From the NCBI GenBank assembly GCA_015039365.1, contig WION01000002.1:1550001-1614000 (forward strand): a stretch of 64,000 nt of DNA, read 5' to 3'. The DNA is from Amanita rubescens. Lineage: Eukaryota > Basidiomycota > Agaricomycetes > Agaricales > Amanitaceae. Below, piece after piece: positions 49,178 to 61,194 of this stretch (the stretch's first letter is position 1; every line of letters begins with the position of its first letter). The notes below the pieces were generated by a model that saw nothing but the letters and a program-made list of their open reading frames with translations, was not told the origin of the DNA and did not search any database. Both the position numbers and the translations under genes were made by a program.

Positions 49178-49358
49178 GGCTGTCTAACTATAGGTGTAGC
49201 ACATTTAGGTCCTAACTGAGTTTCAATATGTTTCAATTGACCTACCGCTTTAGGCCGACCGCCTTTGGACATCCTCTCCCACACACTCTCTCGTACGGTA
49301 AGTAATTAATTAATTTTTTTTCTTCTGCCTGCGGCGCTACACCTATAGTTAGAAAGCC
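49178..49358. mobile_element. MITE-like element
   Basis: A perfect 17-bp inverted repeat (CTAACTATAGGTGTAGC at 49184-49200; its complement at 49336-49352) extends imperfectly to ~22 bp (GGCTGTCTAAC.. / GGCTTTCTAAC..). The interior of ~135 bp is non-coding and the outer flanks are T-rich on both sides, so a short target duplication is possible but cannot be defined. Confidence 0.5.
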
Positions 49359-49544
49359 ATTTTTTGTGCTCCTGTCAGCACAATAATAATATACGTCATG
49401 AATTTAACAGGGGGGAAAACAAACAACATCATGAAATCAGAAACGTAAGCGCGGAATTGGCTGAGGGACGACCAGGGCAACCTGCCTTTTTGTGTTGAAA
49501 ATGTCGTGGGAGCATATGCTCTTGTCCAACGATCGATTACCATC

Positions 49545-51068
49545 ATGAGGCAGACAAATAAGCCTAGTGAGTAGGCTGCACTTTTTCATTTAGTTTTACT
49601 AATAAATGTAGATGACGAGAAACATAAAGGCACACAGAAGTCGGGGAACCCAAAACGAGCAAAGGATAAGGCGCTGCTTTCGACTTTTCCAATCAAGCGC
49701 CTTACACCCGAGATCCTCGCAGAAGTATTCTGGCACTGCCTACCCGAAACGACACTGGAGTATACTATGGCGAGGAGCGAAGCTCCTCTTTTACTGTGCC
49801 GCGTCTGTTCATCGTGGCGGAACCTAGCGTTGGCTACACCTGCACTATGGACCAATGTGGGGGTAGCGATTCGCAAGCTGACTATGGATCCATTAGTCGC
49901 TAGCCAAGTTATCAATACTTGGCTGGAGCGGTCGGGAACTCTCCCTTTGGTGTTGTATTTGATGTATTTGCCACTCTGGCCTCAGAGCGCCATGCCCACC
50001 CTCCTCGAAACCATTTTAACCGTGTTTTACTCCCATTCATACAGGTGGCAGACCGTGACTCTCTTTCTGCCTGAACCTCCGCTAATGTCAATTCCGCAAT
50101 TGGATGCACCCCTCTTGCGGTCGTTTTCTCTTGAAGGGATGTGGGACAAACCCATCCGTTTTCCGTTCAGAAAAACTCCACGCCTCACAGGATTAACTTG
50201 GCCGCTTCCGCTTGATATCCCTGCAAACCCGCAAATTCCCTGGTTCCAAATTTCCCGTTTATACATCTCGCGTGGGATGTCGTATGCTTCCGCGTTGCAA
50301 GTGATCCGCTCATGTCCAAAATTGGAGGACTTGAACGTGGGTTTTAGTCCGCTCAGCGATACCGCGATGGTTGTGGATAGTCGTCTCCCTCGCAAACCCG
50401 TTGTAAAGAGCCTCTCTTTACGGAAGCTCCGTATCATTGTTTTGGAAGATAGCAGTCCATTCCTGGAGTCATTGACGTTGCCCGCGTTGAAGGAATTCGA
50501 ATTTGAAGTGGATCCCGGTGACAATGATGACGACGACGAAGGCCCGCCCTTGACGACACCTCCTGTTCACAAGGCCATTCTAGACCTTCTCACCCGCTCC
50601 AACTGTAAACTAGACAGACTGGAACTTAGTAATTGTGGTTTCAGTCCTTCTGCAATTCTAAGCTGCTTTGAACATGGGAGTTTGGAAACAATCGAGGCAC
50701 TAAAGATTGGGAATGTCCGTGACCAGTCCATGGTCAACGACGGGGTGCTCATTCGCCTTACTATCCTTCGATCTTCTCCGTCTCGCGTATTATTGCCCAA
50801 ATTGACGCGGCTGGAACTTGAGATGTGTCTAGGCGCGTCATCTGGCATGCTGGGTAGAATGGTGCATTCACGACGCTTTCTACCGGGAAAACACGGGATA
50901 GAACGACTGAAATATTTTTCAGTTACAGGCCAAGAGCTCCGCCGGGCAGATAAGGATTTGATTAACAAGGCAGTTTTAGATGGGCTTGAAGTAGAAATTC
51001 CGGATACGACATCTGACGCGGTCGATCCACGTAAAGTTTTGGCATCAATTTTCGCAATGTACAATTAA
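49545..51068 (+). CDS. F-box protein, copy 2
   Basis: Exons 49545-49566 and 49612-51068 give 485 aa. The F-box reads IKRLTPEILAEVFWHCLPE and LLLCRVCSSWRNLALATPALW. Most of the protein is colinear with copy 1, with an extra acidic stretch (DPGDNDDDDEGPP) and a longer C-terminus ending DPRKVLASIFAMYN. The short first exon (MRQTNKP) and the intron are also shared, so the duplication included the promoter side. Likely an SCF adaptor; target unknown. Confidence 0.87.
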
Positions 51069-52534
51069 CATATACTGTCCACATGTCTAGGCTATGAAAG
51101 GTTACAATATGACGATTGGTTGAGAGTGCCAAAGTGGTAGTATTTGGATAATTTTGGCCTAATGTCGATGATGCGCGAAACGAAAATTTTCGGAGGCACA
51201 CCACACCACGGGTAAGACGACGCAGGTTGTGACTCTTGTATTTGGAGATCTGCGCCGACCAAATGTTTTGATCAAAGAGACTGGTGAAGGGGAAGTGCGA
51301 GCGTTGCTGGTCGACTTTGAATGGGTTGGACTAGATAACAGCAGGCAATGAATATTTCACTAAGATGGAGCGTGGGTAGAAATGTGGACCCTGCGGCTGT
51401 TCGAAGGTTGTCCGACGGCAATGCGAACTTGAAAAACCTAGCAGCCGTCAATTAGAGGAGCATATATGTAAGTCGAATGATTTGGTTGAAATATTCGCTA
51501 AACAATGCGAGCTATTATAGGCCAGTGGTTAAGGCTATAGGGTGCATGCCAGAAACGACCGCTAGAAACGGTGAAGAGTTCTTGTAAGCGTGAGTGCCAT
51601 TTGCAGTGTTCGGGATCAGTGGAAGCCTTTCTCGCGACAACACCGACTCTTTAGAATGGATCAGCTCCAAAGCAAGGATGCATCGCAAAGTGGCAATTGC
51701 TTGAATCGGCTACACATTCTCTTCGAGGCACACGCTAACGCTTATACAATTGAAAAACCTGAACATCCCATTGTGCTTCGTCTGCCCTCAAAAGTGCATG
51801 CTTCCGTTCCAACACCTTGCCGCCACCAGGTTTAGTCCATTGATGGTTGGCAGGCGCAATGATCTGGAACCATTCCGGATGAAAGGGATGCCTCGGGAGA
51901 GACGGGGCATACGGGCTCAGATGTATAATATTCGTTGCTACGCACAGCCCAGGCGTAATCAACGCATTTCGTTACCAAGCGTTGAAAACATGTAAAAGTT
52001 CTGCCATGAGATCTTTTTAAATCTCTTTTTCGAAGCAAGTTCGCCGTCCTGTCTCCTTATCGTTTTGAATCAGCGCTCCCCGACGACCTGGACCTGAAAT
52101 AGGAATAGCACCCGACGGACGTTGATAGTCGTGAACCGAGCCCTTTATCCTGTTTGAGAAAGAGTGTGGCAGGCCGCGGTGAGGTTGTATCAGTGTGCTT
52201 GAAACTGTAGCTCCTTGAGCGCATGGTCCAGCCGAAGAACTGGATTGGGAACATGGATTTACTGAGCGGAGTTGAGGTAGATGGTATATGACGAGAATGC
52301 CGCCCGAATTGGCTAAGCAGAACGTTGAAAGCCTTGCTACACGCCAATATTGACAACCTTGGAGTTGGTGAACTATAGATTGGAATAGCTGCCGTATACA
52401 GTTTTGATCAACGACTTTTGGATTTTGCCGTGGGGACAGAAATAGGAAAGCCTTACCACTTCAAGGTCTCGAATATGCTGTATCGCGGATGGACCGAAGC
52501 GTGATTCGGGTTGTGGAGTGACATACCTCCAACA
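51069..52534. other. Region without a supported gene
   Basis: About 1.5 kb. Open frames at 51590-51995 (plus) and 52057-52356 (minus) have no recognisable motif. The first 60 bp echo the 3' flank of F-box copy 1 (TATGACGATTGGTTGAGA), marking the duplication boundary. Confidence 0.4.
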
Positions 52535-53977
52535 ATGGAAACCAGCCTCCCAGATCTCCCTTTTACGAATTATGGAGACGCAGAACTCCGTCCCAATGCT
52601 CCCCACAGTATTGACAAAACAACTCCTCGGAACTATCTTATGACTGATCTTGAGGCCCTCATGCATTGGGCCTCCTTCCCTGATGACATCAACCAAGTCA
52701 TCCAATCTGCAACCATCCACGCTAATTTGCCTCCTACTCCGTTCAGTCTCAATATCTCAACAAACTCAAGATTCGTGGAAAGCGAACAGAAGCTTTAGTA
52801 TCACGCAATAGTCGCATTGCACGAGGGGGTCGAACAGGTGTTGGAGATGTTTGGGGTGAATGGATGGCTTGCCATGCGGCCAGGTGGCGGGAATGCTGCG
52901 ATTGTAGGAGATCCGGATTTCTCATGGGTCATGGGCCCTCAGGCTGCACAGGGGCCAGTGCACCCAAAACTCGTCGTATGGTGTCTCGGTCATTACATGC
53001 GTATTCGCTAAATCTCGCTGGTGTTATAGGTTGAGTACAAAGCTTGGTGGTCTGTGGATCTGGTGATGGAGAATCTTTTCGGCGCCTTCGATGGCACTCG
53101 TCATGATGCCCCCAGTACACGATCCTTACACGCTCTCGAACAAACTTATGGATATATGGCCAGTTCAACGATACCAGGTTTGGTATCCTTTCCAATTGGA
53201 AACGTGCCTTGTTCCTGCGCCGTGCCGAAACACCAGATGGTAAGACCCTTGAATATTACCTCGTCGAACTGGATGGACCTCTCTCGATGCTGAAAGCGTG
53301 GGTCGGCATGGTGTTGCTTGCAAACGGGTTCTATGCGTCCGCTACCCATCCTGCGCCGCCCTCGGGTCGGCATTTCAGAGTCACGAAGGCTGCCCGCGAG
53401 GAAAGGGAGGCACCTGTTGCCAACGCTGCAGAATACCACATGCGGCCTGTCGATGGTGAATACCAGCGCCTCCCTATAGACTTTCACCTATGCCACTTTG
53501 ACATCAGCTCTGCTCGCCGTGGATCGGGCGCTTGCATACTAAGAGCCCAACTGTCTGTCGGGGGAAATATGACCCAAGTTGTCTGCAAAATTGTCGATTA
53601 TCACGCGCTATTCCGAAGTAGCAAATTCACTAGAAGATGAAGCCTGTGCCTACGTCGATCTAGAATACCTCCAAGGCGATGTGATCCCCAGAGTGCGCGG
53701 CTTTTACGAAGTTTGGGGGATGCTGCGTTTCCTTGCTTTAGAACCTGTCGGCAATGCCATTCCTGAGGACGAACCCGTTGACCACGCCCTTCGCATGAAG
53801 ATGAGGACGGCTTTACAACGCGTTCACGATGCTGGATTTATCCATGGCGATATTGCACGTCGTAATTTTTGCAGGACAGAAAACAACGATGTCTTCTTGG
53901 TGGACTTGGAGGGATCTCAACTCTCCGTGAACCCAGCTAATTTGATTCATGAAATGAATCAAGTAGATGAATTGTAA
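52535..53977 (+). pseudogene. Fungal kinase-like protein, broken
   Basis: The C-terminal part shows kinase catalytic elements: FIHGDIARRNFCR (HxD..N loop) and VFLVDLEGSQ (in place of DFG). Upstream is a long N-terminal domain of the agaric kinase-like type (LFLRRAETPDGKTLEYYLVE). The frame is broken by an in-frame TAG at 52796, by one missing base near 53160 (YGYM to FNDTRFG) and by one extra base near 53610 (KIVDYH to RYSEVANS). Some breaks may be sequence errors, but three together favour a pseudogene. Confidence 0.65.
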
Positions 53978-54179
53978 TTTACGTACCCCTGCTGAAGAAC
54001 GCTTCAAACTCATCAATCAATTACGAGACGAAGCCCTGGCAGGCTCATTGGCATGTTTGCTGGCGCCATTCTCCTAGTCACTTAGATTATTTATTACACT
54101 ACAAAGAAATGTCCCAGAGTTTAGCCAGAGTTCTCCTCAGGACCCGCCTATCATCCTCTTTTGTGATTCTTAAATTATT

Positions 54180-54440
54180 ATTAGACGCCCTACCCTCTCG
54201 TAACTCGGACGAGGCCTTTCAAATGAATCTTGTCCACCAGGCACTTGAGCTCTTTTGCCCACCGGTCCCGGTGAGCAGGAAGTAGGGGGTGAACGAGTGA
54301 TTGAGACTCCAGACTCGATATATTGCATCGCAATAGCATACCACCCACCAGGAAGTCGTTCGAATTTCGAAAGCAGGAATCCGTGGCGCATGACCTGAAT
54401 TGGCACAAAATTCATGCAGCTCAATCGAATACCGTTGTAT
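54180..54440 (-). pseudogene. Second kinase-like fragment, opposite strand
   Basis: Read on the minus strand, pieces in three frames give LHEFCANSGHAPRI, ERLPGGWYAIAMQYIESGVS and HRDRWAKELKCLVDKIHLKGLV. These line up with the region before the catalytic loop of fungal kinase-like proteins. The catalytic HGD loop itself is absent. It is a decayed relative of the family represented at 52.5-54.0 kb. Confidence 0.55.
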
Positions 54441-55762
54441 ACCCGGACAATCAAGCTAGCCAAGCCTTGAAGCAGGACCAACAATCTCTTTTCAGTCTAC
54501 TAATACGCCGCCTGTCTCGCTTGTACAGTTTTCCGGAACAACTTCAGTCCACGTTCGGAGAGATCATCGATCAGAACTCGTCAACAAGACGATGGATCTT
54601 CGGAAAATGATGTATGTGGATTACGTTTCGGGTGACGTGAAGGTATTGGTTCCTTCACCTGGAAGCCAATTCGATTCGAAGGAGATGCAAGTGGATGATC
54701 CGAGGACTAAATCTCGAAAGTCGGTGACTGGGCCTATCATGTGCACGACGGCGATAGGGATTGCTCGGACGTGGTATATCCGGAGGCGTCAAGGAGATAG
54801 ATGGGTCGACGAAGAGAATCTGCACCGGTTCGGCTTGACAACCGATACTGACCAAAAGGGCGATCAGAAGGGTATAGATTTCGCGTTGAACTTTATCGCC
54901 ACTCATATCGGATAGCTGTCTAACGTCTATGTGTCATCTCTCTCCAGCGGCCTGCAACGGCTTGTTGCTCTATACCACGTCGAAGTTAGCAATGTAGTAG
55001 ATTACAAGGGACGGAAGAACGCGTATGCGACGTTGAGAATCTCATGTTGAGATTCGTGACCACGGCCAAAAACCCACGCAGAGATGGCGGAGAAGCAGAG
55101 ATGGGCAACGCCGCTCTGGAAAGCGAGGATACGGAAAGACTCGTCTTCTCTACCGACGGTTCGCTCGCCAATGACGCTAGCGGAATGCGTTGACTTGCAA
55201 GCGTTCCGTTTCTGCGGGGGATAAAGAGGGGGTTGTAGGAGGGGCGGGTTGTTCGATGGAGATTAACTGCGTAGCGGTTTGGTATATGGTAGAATTGAGG
55301 TCTTGTACCGTTTAACTAACGTCGGCCGCTGAGGCCTGGTCGGTCATGAACCTCTGATCAGGTAGCAGTGGTTGCGAGGTTAGTTCCGATGAGCCGGACC
55401 CATTGATATTAGTGGCACGCAGCGGTTTCGATAGAGCGCCAGAACGTGGTTTGGACCGTATACGAGGGCCCGAATGTATCTTCGATAGGTTATGAACTAA
55501 ACGGACACAATCCAAGTCAAAATGCACCTTTTGACGCGTCCTTGCGCACGTTGAATCATCTGCACCAAACTGTGAGACAAATCTGGCAAAACGCGCATCC
55601 TTGTCGCGGTATTGTGCCTTCGTGCACGTGAGAACTTTCAGCTATATGCAAGCGGCAGACGTGTACGATGTTGCCGGCAGAATTGTTGATCGAGTCGCGA
55701 TGACGTAGTGACGAGACGCGAATTCAAACTCAGACTGTCGAGCCCTCCTTATAACTATCGCG
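54441..55762. other. Region without a supported gene
   Basis: About 1.3 kb. A plus-strand frame at 54592-54915 (107 aa) is open but shows no motif; the rest has short frames only. Confidence 0.4.
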
Positions 55763-58233
55763 ATGAGCGCGCTCCAATCTAACCAGCTTAACCCGCTTTA
55801 TCCTTCCAGCCACATCGTACTTCCACCATACTTGATGTATGGCATGGAGACTCGTACATTTTGGTGTGCTGTCTACGGCAGCTCTCGTGTATTTAAGATG
55901 TCTGCGCATCCCGACATCGACGTCGATGACTTGAAGAAGGATATCATAAAGCAGGAAATAGCCCTTCGTCATCTTGCTTATTCCAACCTAGTCCTTTGGA
56001 AGGTAAGTTTCGGACCACGACCTGTGTTTCCACTGAACATCTTGCCAGCTAAGCATCCCAGAATCTGCGGATCCCGAAGGCTCTTTCTGGCAGCGTATTA
56101 GAAAGCGAGGTGATATGGAGACGTTCGCCGAAGAGTTGAAAATTTCTAGACAGAAGATGTCGGAGGTCTTTCCGCAATCGCAACTCCGCGAAGATCATGT
56201 GCATATTCTAGTGGAACTTCCTTCCAGTGAGTGTCATGTTGTTTGACCATTGGCACTACTACATTCAATAGATGACTCCAGATCCTGGCTGGCTGTAATC
56301 CACGGTAAGCTATGGAAAGAGCATGAATTCTTTGGCAAGATTTTTCGTACCGCAAACCTGACCGAACACGACTTCAAAGACCTTCAAGACCTGCTGGACA
56401 AAGAGAATCCTGGACGCACCTCTGACTCTTATGTGGTGGAGGACGTTCTTGCCAAGAAATCTGATTTCTTACGCGAAAAGAGCAAACCTCTCGAGGCAGA
56501 TTTTGGTGACTGCCTAGTTCCTCGACTGGTTTTCGATGCCATTCAGCCCCCATTTTCTGGTATTGTTGGCAACGACGCTGTGTTTGATGACGACGATGCC
56601 ATGGACATTGATCCCAACCATGGCTATTGTTGTCACATGCACCATCTTTCAAAGGAAGCCAAGGCGATTCAAATTTTCCCCTACACCATTTGGTATGTTG
56701 ACCTGACTGTCCTCAAGCTGAAGAACAATCTTCACGTGCCACTGTTGATGCTCTTCCGGAACGAGTGGGGTATGATGATAGACATCTTTAATGAGAGGAA
56801 ACACCTGAGGGGCATACGAGGAAGCGCCATCTTTACAGGTCAGCCAGGCATCGGTAAGCGCCATTATTGGCATTTGACTGTCACTTCTAACCAATGAACT
56901 AGGAAAAATGTGCCTGTTGTATTCCATCCTCATCCTTTGTATGATTCGCGGCCAGCGATGTGTGTTTCAGGATATGGACGGCAAAGTCTTCATTATTGAT
57001 GATGCTGGCGTGAACACGCCAGAGGACGTACGAGCGGTATCGGGTGACGAAGTTCTCACACTTGTCGATGATTCCTTTAAACCCGTCGCCTATCTGCAGA
57101 ATAATTCCAACCATCGCATACTGTTAACCTCTTCGCCGAGAAGCAGGACAGACAGAGGCTGGCTTAAACAATATGCGATTTCAAATGCGGTGTTTACGAT
57201 GAACCCATGGTCGCGAGAAGAGCTTGTTGTTGCAACGTGCTTGTATTTCACTCGATTGGTTCCCCTGCTTACCATTCATAGGTTATTCCTTCAAATGACC
57301 GACATCACTCTCAAGCGGCTTCAACAAGCTTCCCTTATTTGCGGGAACATACCTCGTCCATGTTTCGAAGCGGCAATATCTCTTACTGATCTTCGCGAAG
57401 CCGAAAACGTGATCAAGAAGGCAATTGAAGACACCAAGGACTTGTTTGAGGTTACTTCCAATATGCAGAATGGCGACGACAGGCACATAACCCATCGTGT
57501 ATTCCAAGTGCACCCAAAATCGTCCGAGAATCGGTTCTGGCATAACTCTGTCGCAAAGCCGGTTTCGGCTTGGGCTTTCTTCCAAATGTTGAATGTGCTG
57601 CACAAAAGAAATAGGGGCGATGCATACAGGTTTTACTGTACAGTTAAAGCGTATCCCGAATCTTCTCAACTCCGCGGAAACATGTTTGAATATTATCTTC
57701 ACCCATACCTGAAACGCCCCCGGACCTTCAATATCAAGTCCCTCGATGACGGCGCCGCTACTCTTAAAATCGACTTCATTGTCAACGCGGATAATCACCT
57801 CAGTTTTACCGATTTGTCAGAAGGGTTAGTACTCTCTGTCAAGAGTAATAAATCACACTACCTCCGGCCAGGATCTCCCGTCTTTCCATCCTTTGATTCT
57901 TTCCTATACCAACCCGAAATTTCCCATCTTGGATTTTCACCTCTTATCGCTTTGCAAGTGACTACTGCTGCCAAACACGAGATAAAGTTGAAAGGTTTGA
58001 AGGACATTGGAAGTGCACTTCAAAACCCTTACCTGGAGAGTCTTCGACCGGAACAAAATAGAAAGATGATTGTTCTTTTTGTTGTCCCGGACGATTTGGA
58101 GCCAACTTTTAGAACGCAGAAAATCCACGGTGCAAAGAAAGAGGTCGGGCCCTGGTATAACAAGACCACTCAATACGTTCTTGGGTTACCAGTACAAGAT
58201 CTGTTCGAGTTCCATGAAAAAGCGTTAGAATAA
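55763..58233 (+). CDS. Crinkler-type protein: ubiquitin-like header, P-loop NTPase and C-terminal domain
   Basis: Exons 55763-56002, 56049-56226, 56272-56853 and 56903-58233 give 776 aa. The N-terminal ~120 residues have the Crinkler header layout: [16 protein letters not shown], then [15 protein letters not shown], then LVLWKLSIP. At ~residue 328 comes GQPGIGKMCLLY, a P-loop in which the usual Ser/Thr after GK is Met. An NTPase-like stretch ([30 protein letters not shown]) follows. The C-terminal ~300 residues resemble the nuclease-like part of Crinkler/RHS-type proteins, but I cannot point to certain catalytic residues. In free-living fungi such proteins are proposed to act in inter-strain conflict; that is inference. 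Confidence 0.72.
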
Positions 58234-58442
58234 ACGTAGTCATGATACCAATAACACCAGTACCACACGACCAGCCGTAGCTGTATCGTCCTTCCCGTCA
58301 CCTGTGTCTGGGATTTTGGTTGCGCTGAAGATTCTTGCTGCATTTAAATCCACTAAGCCAAAGGACGAGATTGAAGAGCTTGTCATTTCCCAAAAGCTCG
58401 ACTCCTTAATCGCTTCCACGCATAACGCTGCTAGACATAATA

Positions 58443-58676
58443 TTCGAAACGATTAAGGATCCTTTCATCGAGGAAGGGCTAATGGAACGCACATATGCCT
58501 TGTCTCTGAACTGGCTGGACCGAGTGTGTATGCCGTGTCGTTTTTTGGCTGTGAAGGGAGGATGGAAGGGAGACTGTTGGGAGGAAGTGGAAGTGGAACT
58601 CCTCGGTGACCTGTTGGAGAAGATGCTCAAGTACAATCCCGAGGAAAGGATTACTATACGTCATCCATGGTTTTAG
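58443..58676 (+). pseudogene. Ser/Thr kinase C-terminal fragment
   Basis: A 78-codon open stretch ends LGDLLEKMLKYNPEERITIRHPWF, the end of a eukaryotic protein kinase domain (subdomain XI and the HPW motif; SRPK/CMGC-like). The rest of the kinase is not present upstream. It lies 70 bp before ORC2. Confidence 0.55.
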
Positions 58677-58745
58677 TACACTTCCCGACAGTAAGTAGTA
58701 TAAAAGTAGTAGAGTGATTGAAACACGACGCGTTTGACACGCCGA

Positions 58746-59957
58746 ATGATTTCTCAGACCTCGTTCGACGCGTACTTTAGCCATGCCACATCTCGCGCTC
58801 AGACATCCTCAAACGTCTTCTCAGCGCTCGTACCACCACTCTCCCAAGAAGAGTACCTAGAAGGCATCCAATCAGCACATGCTTCCACCTCCAAACCCCC
58901 GCCAATCCGTCCAGGACTCCTAGAGTCGGACCAATCCCGCGCGCAGCTATTCGCGAGGTTCTTGCTCGAGCTCAACGAAGGTTTCAACCTTCTCCTTTAC
59001 GGAGTCGGCTCGAAGCGACAGATACTCAACCGATTCGCAAAAGAGTACTGCGCCAAAGTAGGCCACGTCGTCGTGGCCAGCGCGTTCCGACCCGACTTTT
59101 CCCTCAAAGAACTCTTCACGTCTATCGAGAAAATCCCGGGAGTCGTTAGCACAGGCACGTCGACGACCGTCGAGAACCACGCAAAGAGGATAGACGAGGC
59201 CTTTTCCAAACCGACGCAAAAGAGGCACTTGTATCTCATCATACACAATCTCGACGCCGTCCCTCTACGATCGCAAAAAGCAAAATCGTGCCTCGCGCTT
59301 TTGGCTATGAACCCGCGGATACATATAGCAGCGTCTATAGACCACATCAACGCGCCTCTCTTATGGTCTTCTTCAGAATGTGCCGCGCGGAAACCTACAG
59401 CATCATCTCAGTCATCCTTCGACAGCCCAAAACGCGGTTTCGCGTGGCTCTGGCACGATCTTACAACTCTAGAACCGTACGATGCTGAACTGGCATACGC
59501 GGATCGTTCGTCCATTTCGGGAGCTCACACAGGGTCTCACAAGAAGGCCCCAGAAGCAGCTTTACTCGCTGCCCAATCTGCGGGAACGGCTATGAGCGAG
59601 ACTGCTGCGCTGCACATTCTAGCTTCCGTCACGCAGAGAGCGAAGAAATTATTTGTTTTGATGGCGACGAGACAGTTGGAGAGTATCGAAGAGGCTGCTG
59701 GTGCCGATGCATCTGGATCGAATACCAAATCAAACTCGGACCTGCAACAGCACGGAATGGGATATGATGCATTGTTCACTGCGGCGAGGGACAACTTTAT
59801 TGCTACGAATGATACGGCGCTTAGAGCGCTACTGGGCGAGTTTAGAGATCATGGATTAGTGATATCTGCCCAGGCAGGAGCCGGGAGTGGAGAGATCCTG
59901 TGGATACCAGTGAGAAAGGAGAGATTGTCGAATATTCTACAATCTATGGAAGAATAG
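58746..59957 (+). CDS. orc2: Origin recognition complex subunit 2
   Basis: An open frame of 403 codons from ATG 58746. ORC2 hallmarks are LLLYGVGSKRQILNRFA, HNLDAVPLRSQKAKSCLALLA, IHIAASIDHINAPLLW and FAWLWHDLTTLEPY, followed by a winged-helix C-terminus. ORC2 is a core subunit of the complex that marks replication origins. Fungal ORC2 proteins usually have an additional N-terminal region. A CAG acceptor-like site (ATTTCTCAG, 58748-58756) and a GTAAGT donor-like site at 58691 leave open that further 5' exons exist. It is convergent with eIF3f, with 31 bp between stops. Confidence 0.93.
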   Translation: MISQTSFDAYFSHATSRAQTSSNVFSALVPPLSQEEYLEGIQSAHASTSKPPPIRPGLLESDQSRAQLFARFLLELNEGFNLLLYGVGSKRQILNRFAKEYCAKVGHVVVASAFRPDFSLKELFTSIEKIPGVVSTGTSTTVENHAKRIDEAFSKPTQKRHLYLIIHNLDAVPLRSQKAKSCLALLAMNPRIHIAASIDHINAPLLWSSSECAARKPTASSQSSFDSPKRGFAWLWHDLTTLEPYDAELAYADRSSISGAHTGSHKKAPEAALLAAQSAGTAMSETAALHILASVTQRAKKLFVLMATRQLESIEEAAGADASGSNTKSNSDLQQHGMGYDALFTAARDNFIATNDTALRALLGEFRDHGLVISAQAGAGSGEILWIPVRKERLSNILQSMEE

Positions 59958-59988
59958 TATACGGTGGCATTTTTTTTTTCCGAGTAGC

Positions 59989-61102
59989 TTATACAGAAGT
60001 AAGTGCTAACCGCGCTGAAACTTCTGCTTGTGATTGTACAAGACTTGCGAGATATGAAATCATCAGCATATCCTATAGTCCACGATCATCAGTACAAAAT
60101 ATAAACGCGTGGGATTTCCATACCTGCAAACTCGAATTGAATCCTCCCTTTTCGAGGTCCTCGGTGCTAGATCCAAGCGCGTCCATAAGATACCGGCCAA
60201 CAGCCGCATCACCCTTCTTCTCCCCTGCGATCACCGCGCGAACATAGGTCAACACTCGGTTAAGCATATCAGATACTGAATTAAGAGACGCTTCGAGAAT
60301 CTCTAGGTCGGTTACAGGTTGAGAAACGGTCGAGCTTGGCGAATTTGCCGCTCGGATGAGAAGATCGACTATAATAGCCGGTGATCAATCGGGTGTAGCA
60401 GATAACGGTTATAGTAGCTGGACTCGAGAGACTCACGTCCGCTGCGTTCTGCTTCGTGAAATCGGAGTTCGACGGGGACGGGGAGGAATACGCAATTTTC
60501 AGGTTTGGATTCTACACTGATCGGAGAGCTGATTGAATACTTTTTTAGTTAGAGAGTTGCCCTTTTTTAGTGAAAAAAAGTTTTTTTTGAACCTGATGTA
60601 TGCTTTTATTCCAGGCTCTTCTTCCTGTTCTGTGCCCGTGTTTAACGCGAGATGGACCGCGGGGTACGGTGCCGTCTCCTGCGAATAAAAACTTTGAATC
60701 AAGGAGGAATAAGTATTGAGTGATGATCCGGTTGAATACCTAATAATTTCCTCGTTATCGATCGAAGAATACCAAAGAGGGTTATAAAACGACTCACCAG
60801 CCGACGATGACTTCCTGAGGGTTGACCTTGTGACATAGATCGTACATGAGTTTAAGGTAGTCCGCATCGACGGCAACTTGCTCGCTCGTCTCAGAGTGTA
60901 ACATGGCAAACGCGGTGCATACTTCGACTGTTTCTGCGTCTGTACGTCTGCCTAGTAAAGTGCCAATGACACGATCCTGTTCGTCCGTTCGTCGAAGGTA
61001 GTGATCGAGGATGGAGAAAAGGGCTACTGGGTGGACGAGTACATGAGACGGTGCACGCCAGGATATATTTTGAGTAGAGACTGGATGTTGAGTGTTTGAC
61101 AT
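59989..61102 (-). CDS. Translation initiation factor eIF3 subunit F
   Basis: Exons 61102-60798, 60739-60593, 60528-60437, 60368-60124 and 60072-59989 give 290 aa. The MPN domain reads VLVHPVALFSILDHYLRR, RVIGTLLGRR and VGWYSTGS, without the JAMM metal ligands in active spacing, as expected for the eIF3f class. It is a structural subunit of eIF3 in 43S complex assembly. The gene is divergent from TOM7, 92 bp apart. Confidence 0.95.
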
Positions 61103-61194
61103 GCTCTTATCCGTGATCAAAAAATCTGTTTGCGGCTTCTTCGGAGTTTGCCGCACGTTGTTTTCTTCTCGCCCCGTCACCCAAAAAAACCACC

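Noticed and set aside
51520..51560. tRNA-like string (GGCCAGTGGTTAAGGCTATAGG)
   Set aside because: It resembles a D-arm, but I could not find a matching acceptor stem, anticodon arm or T-loop.
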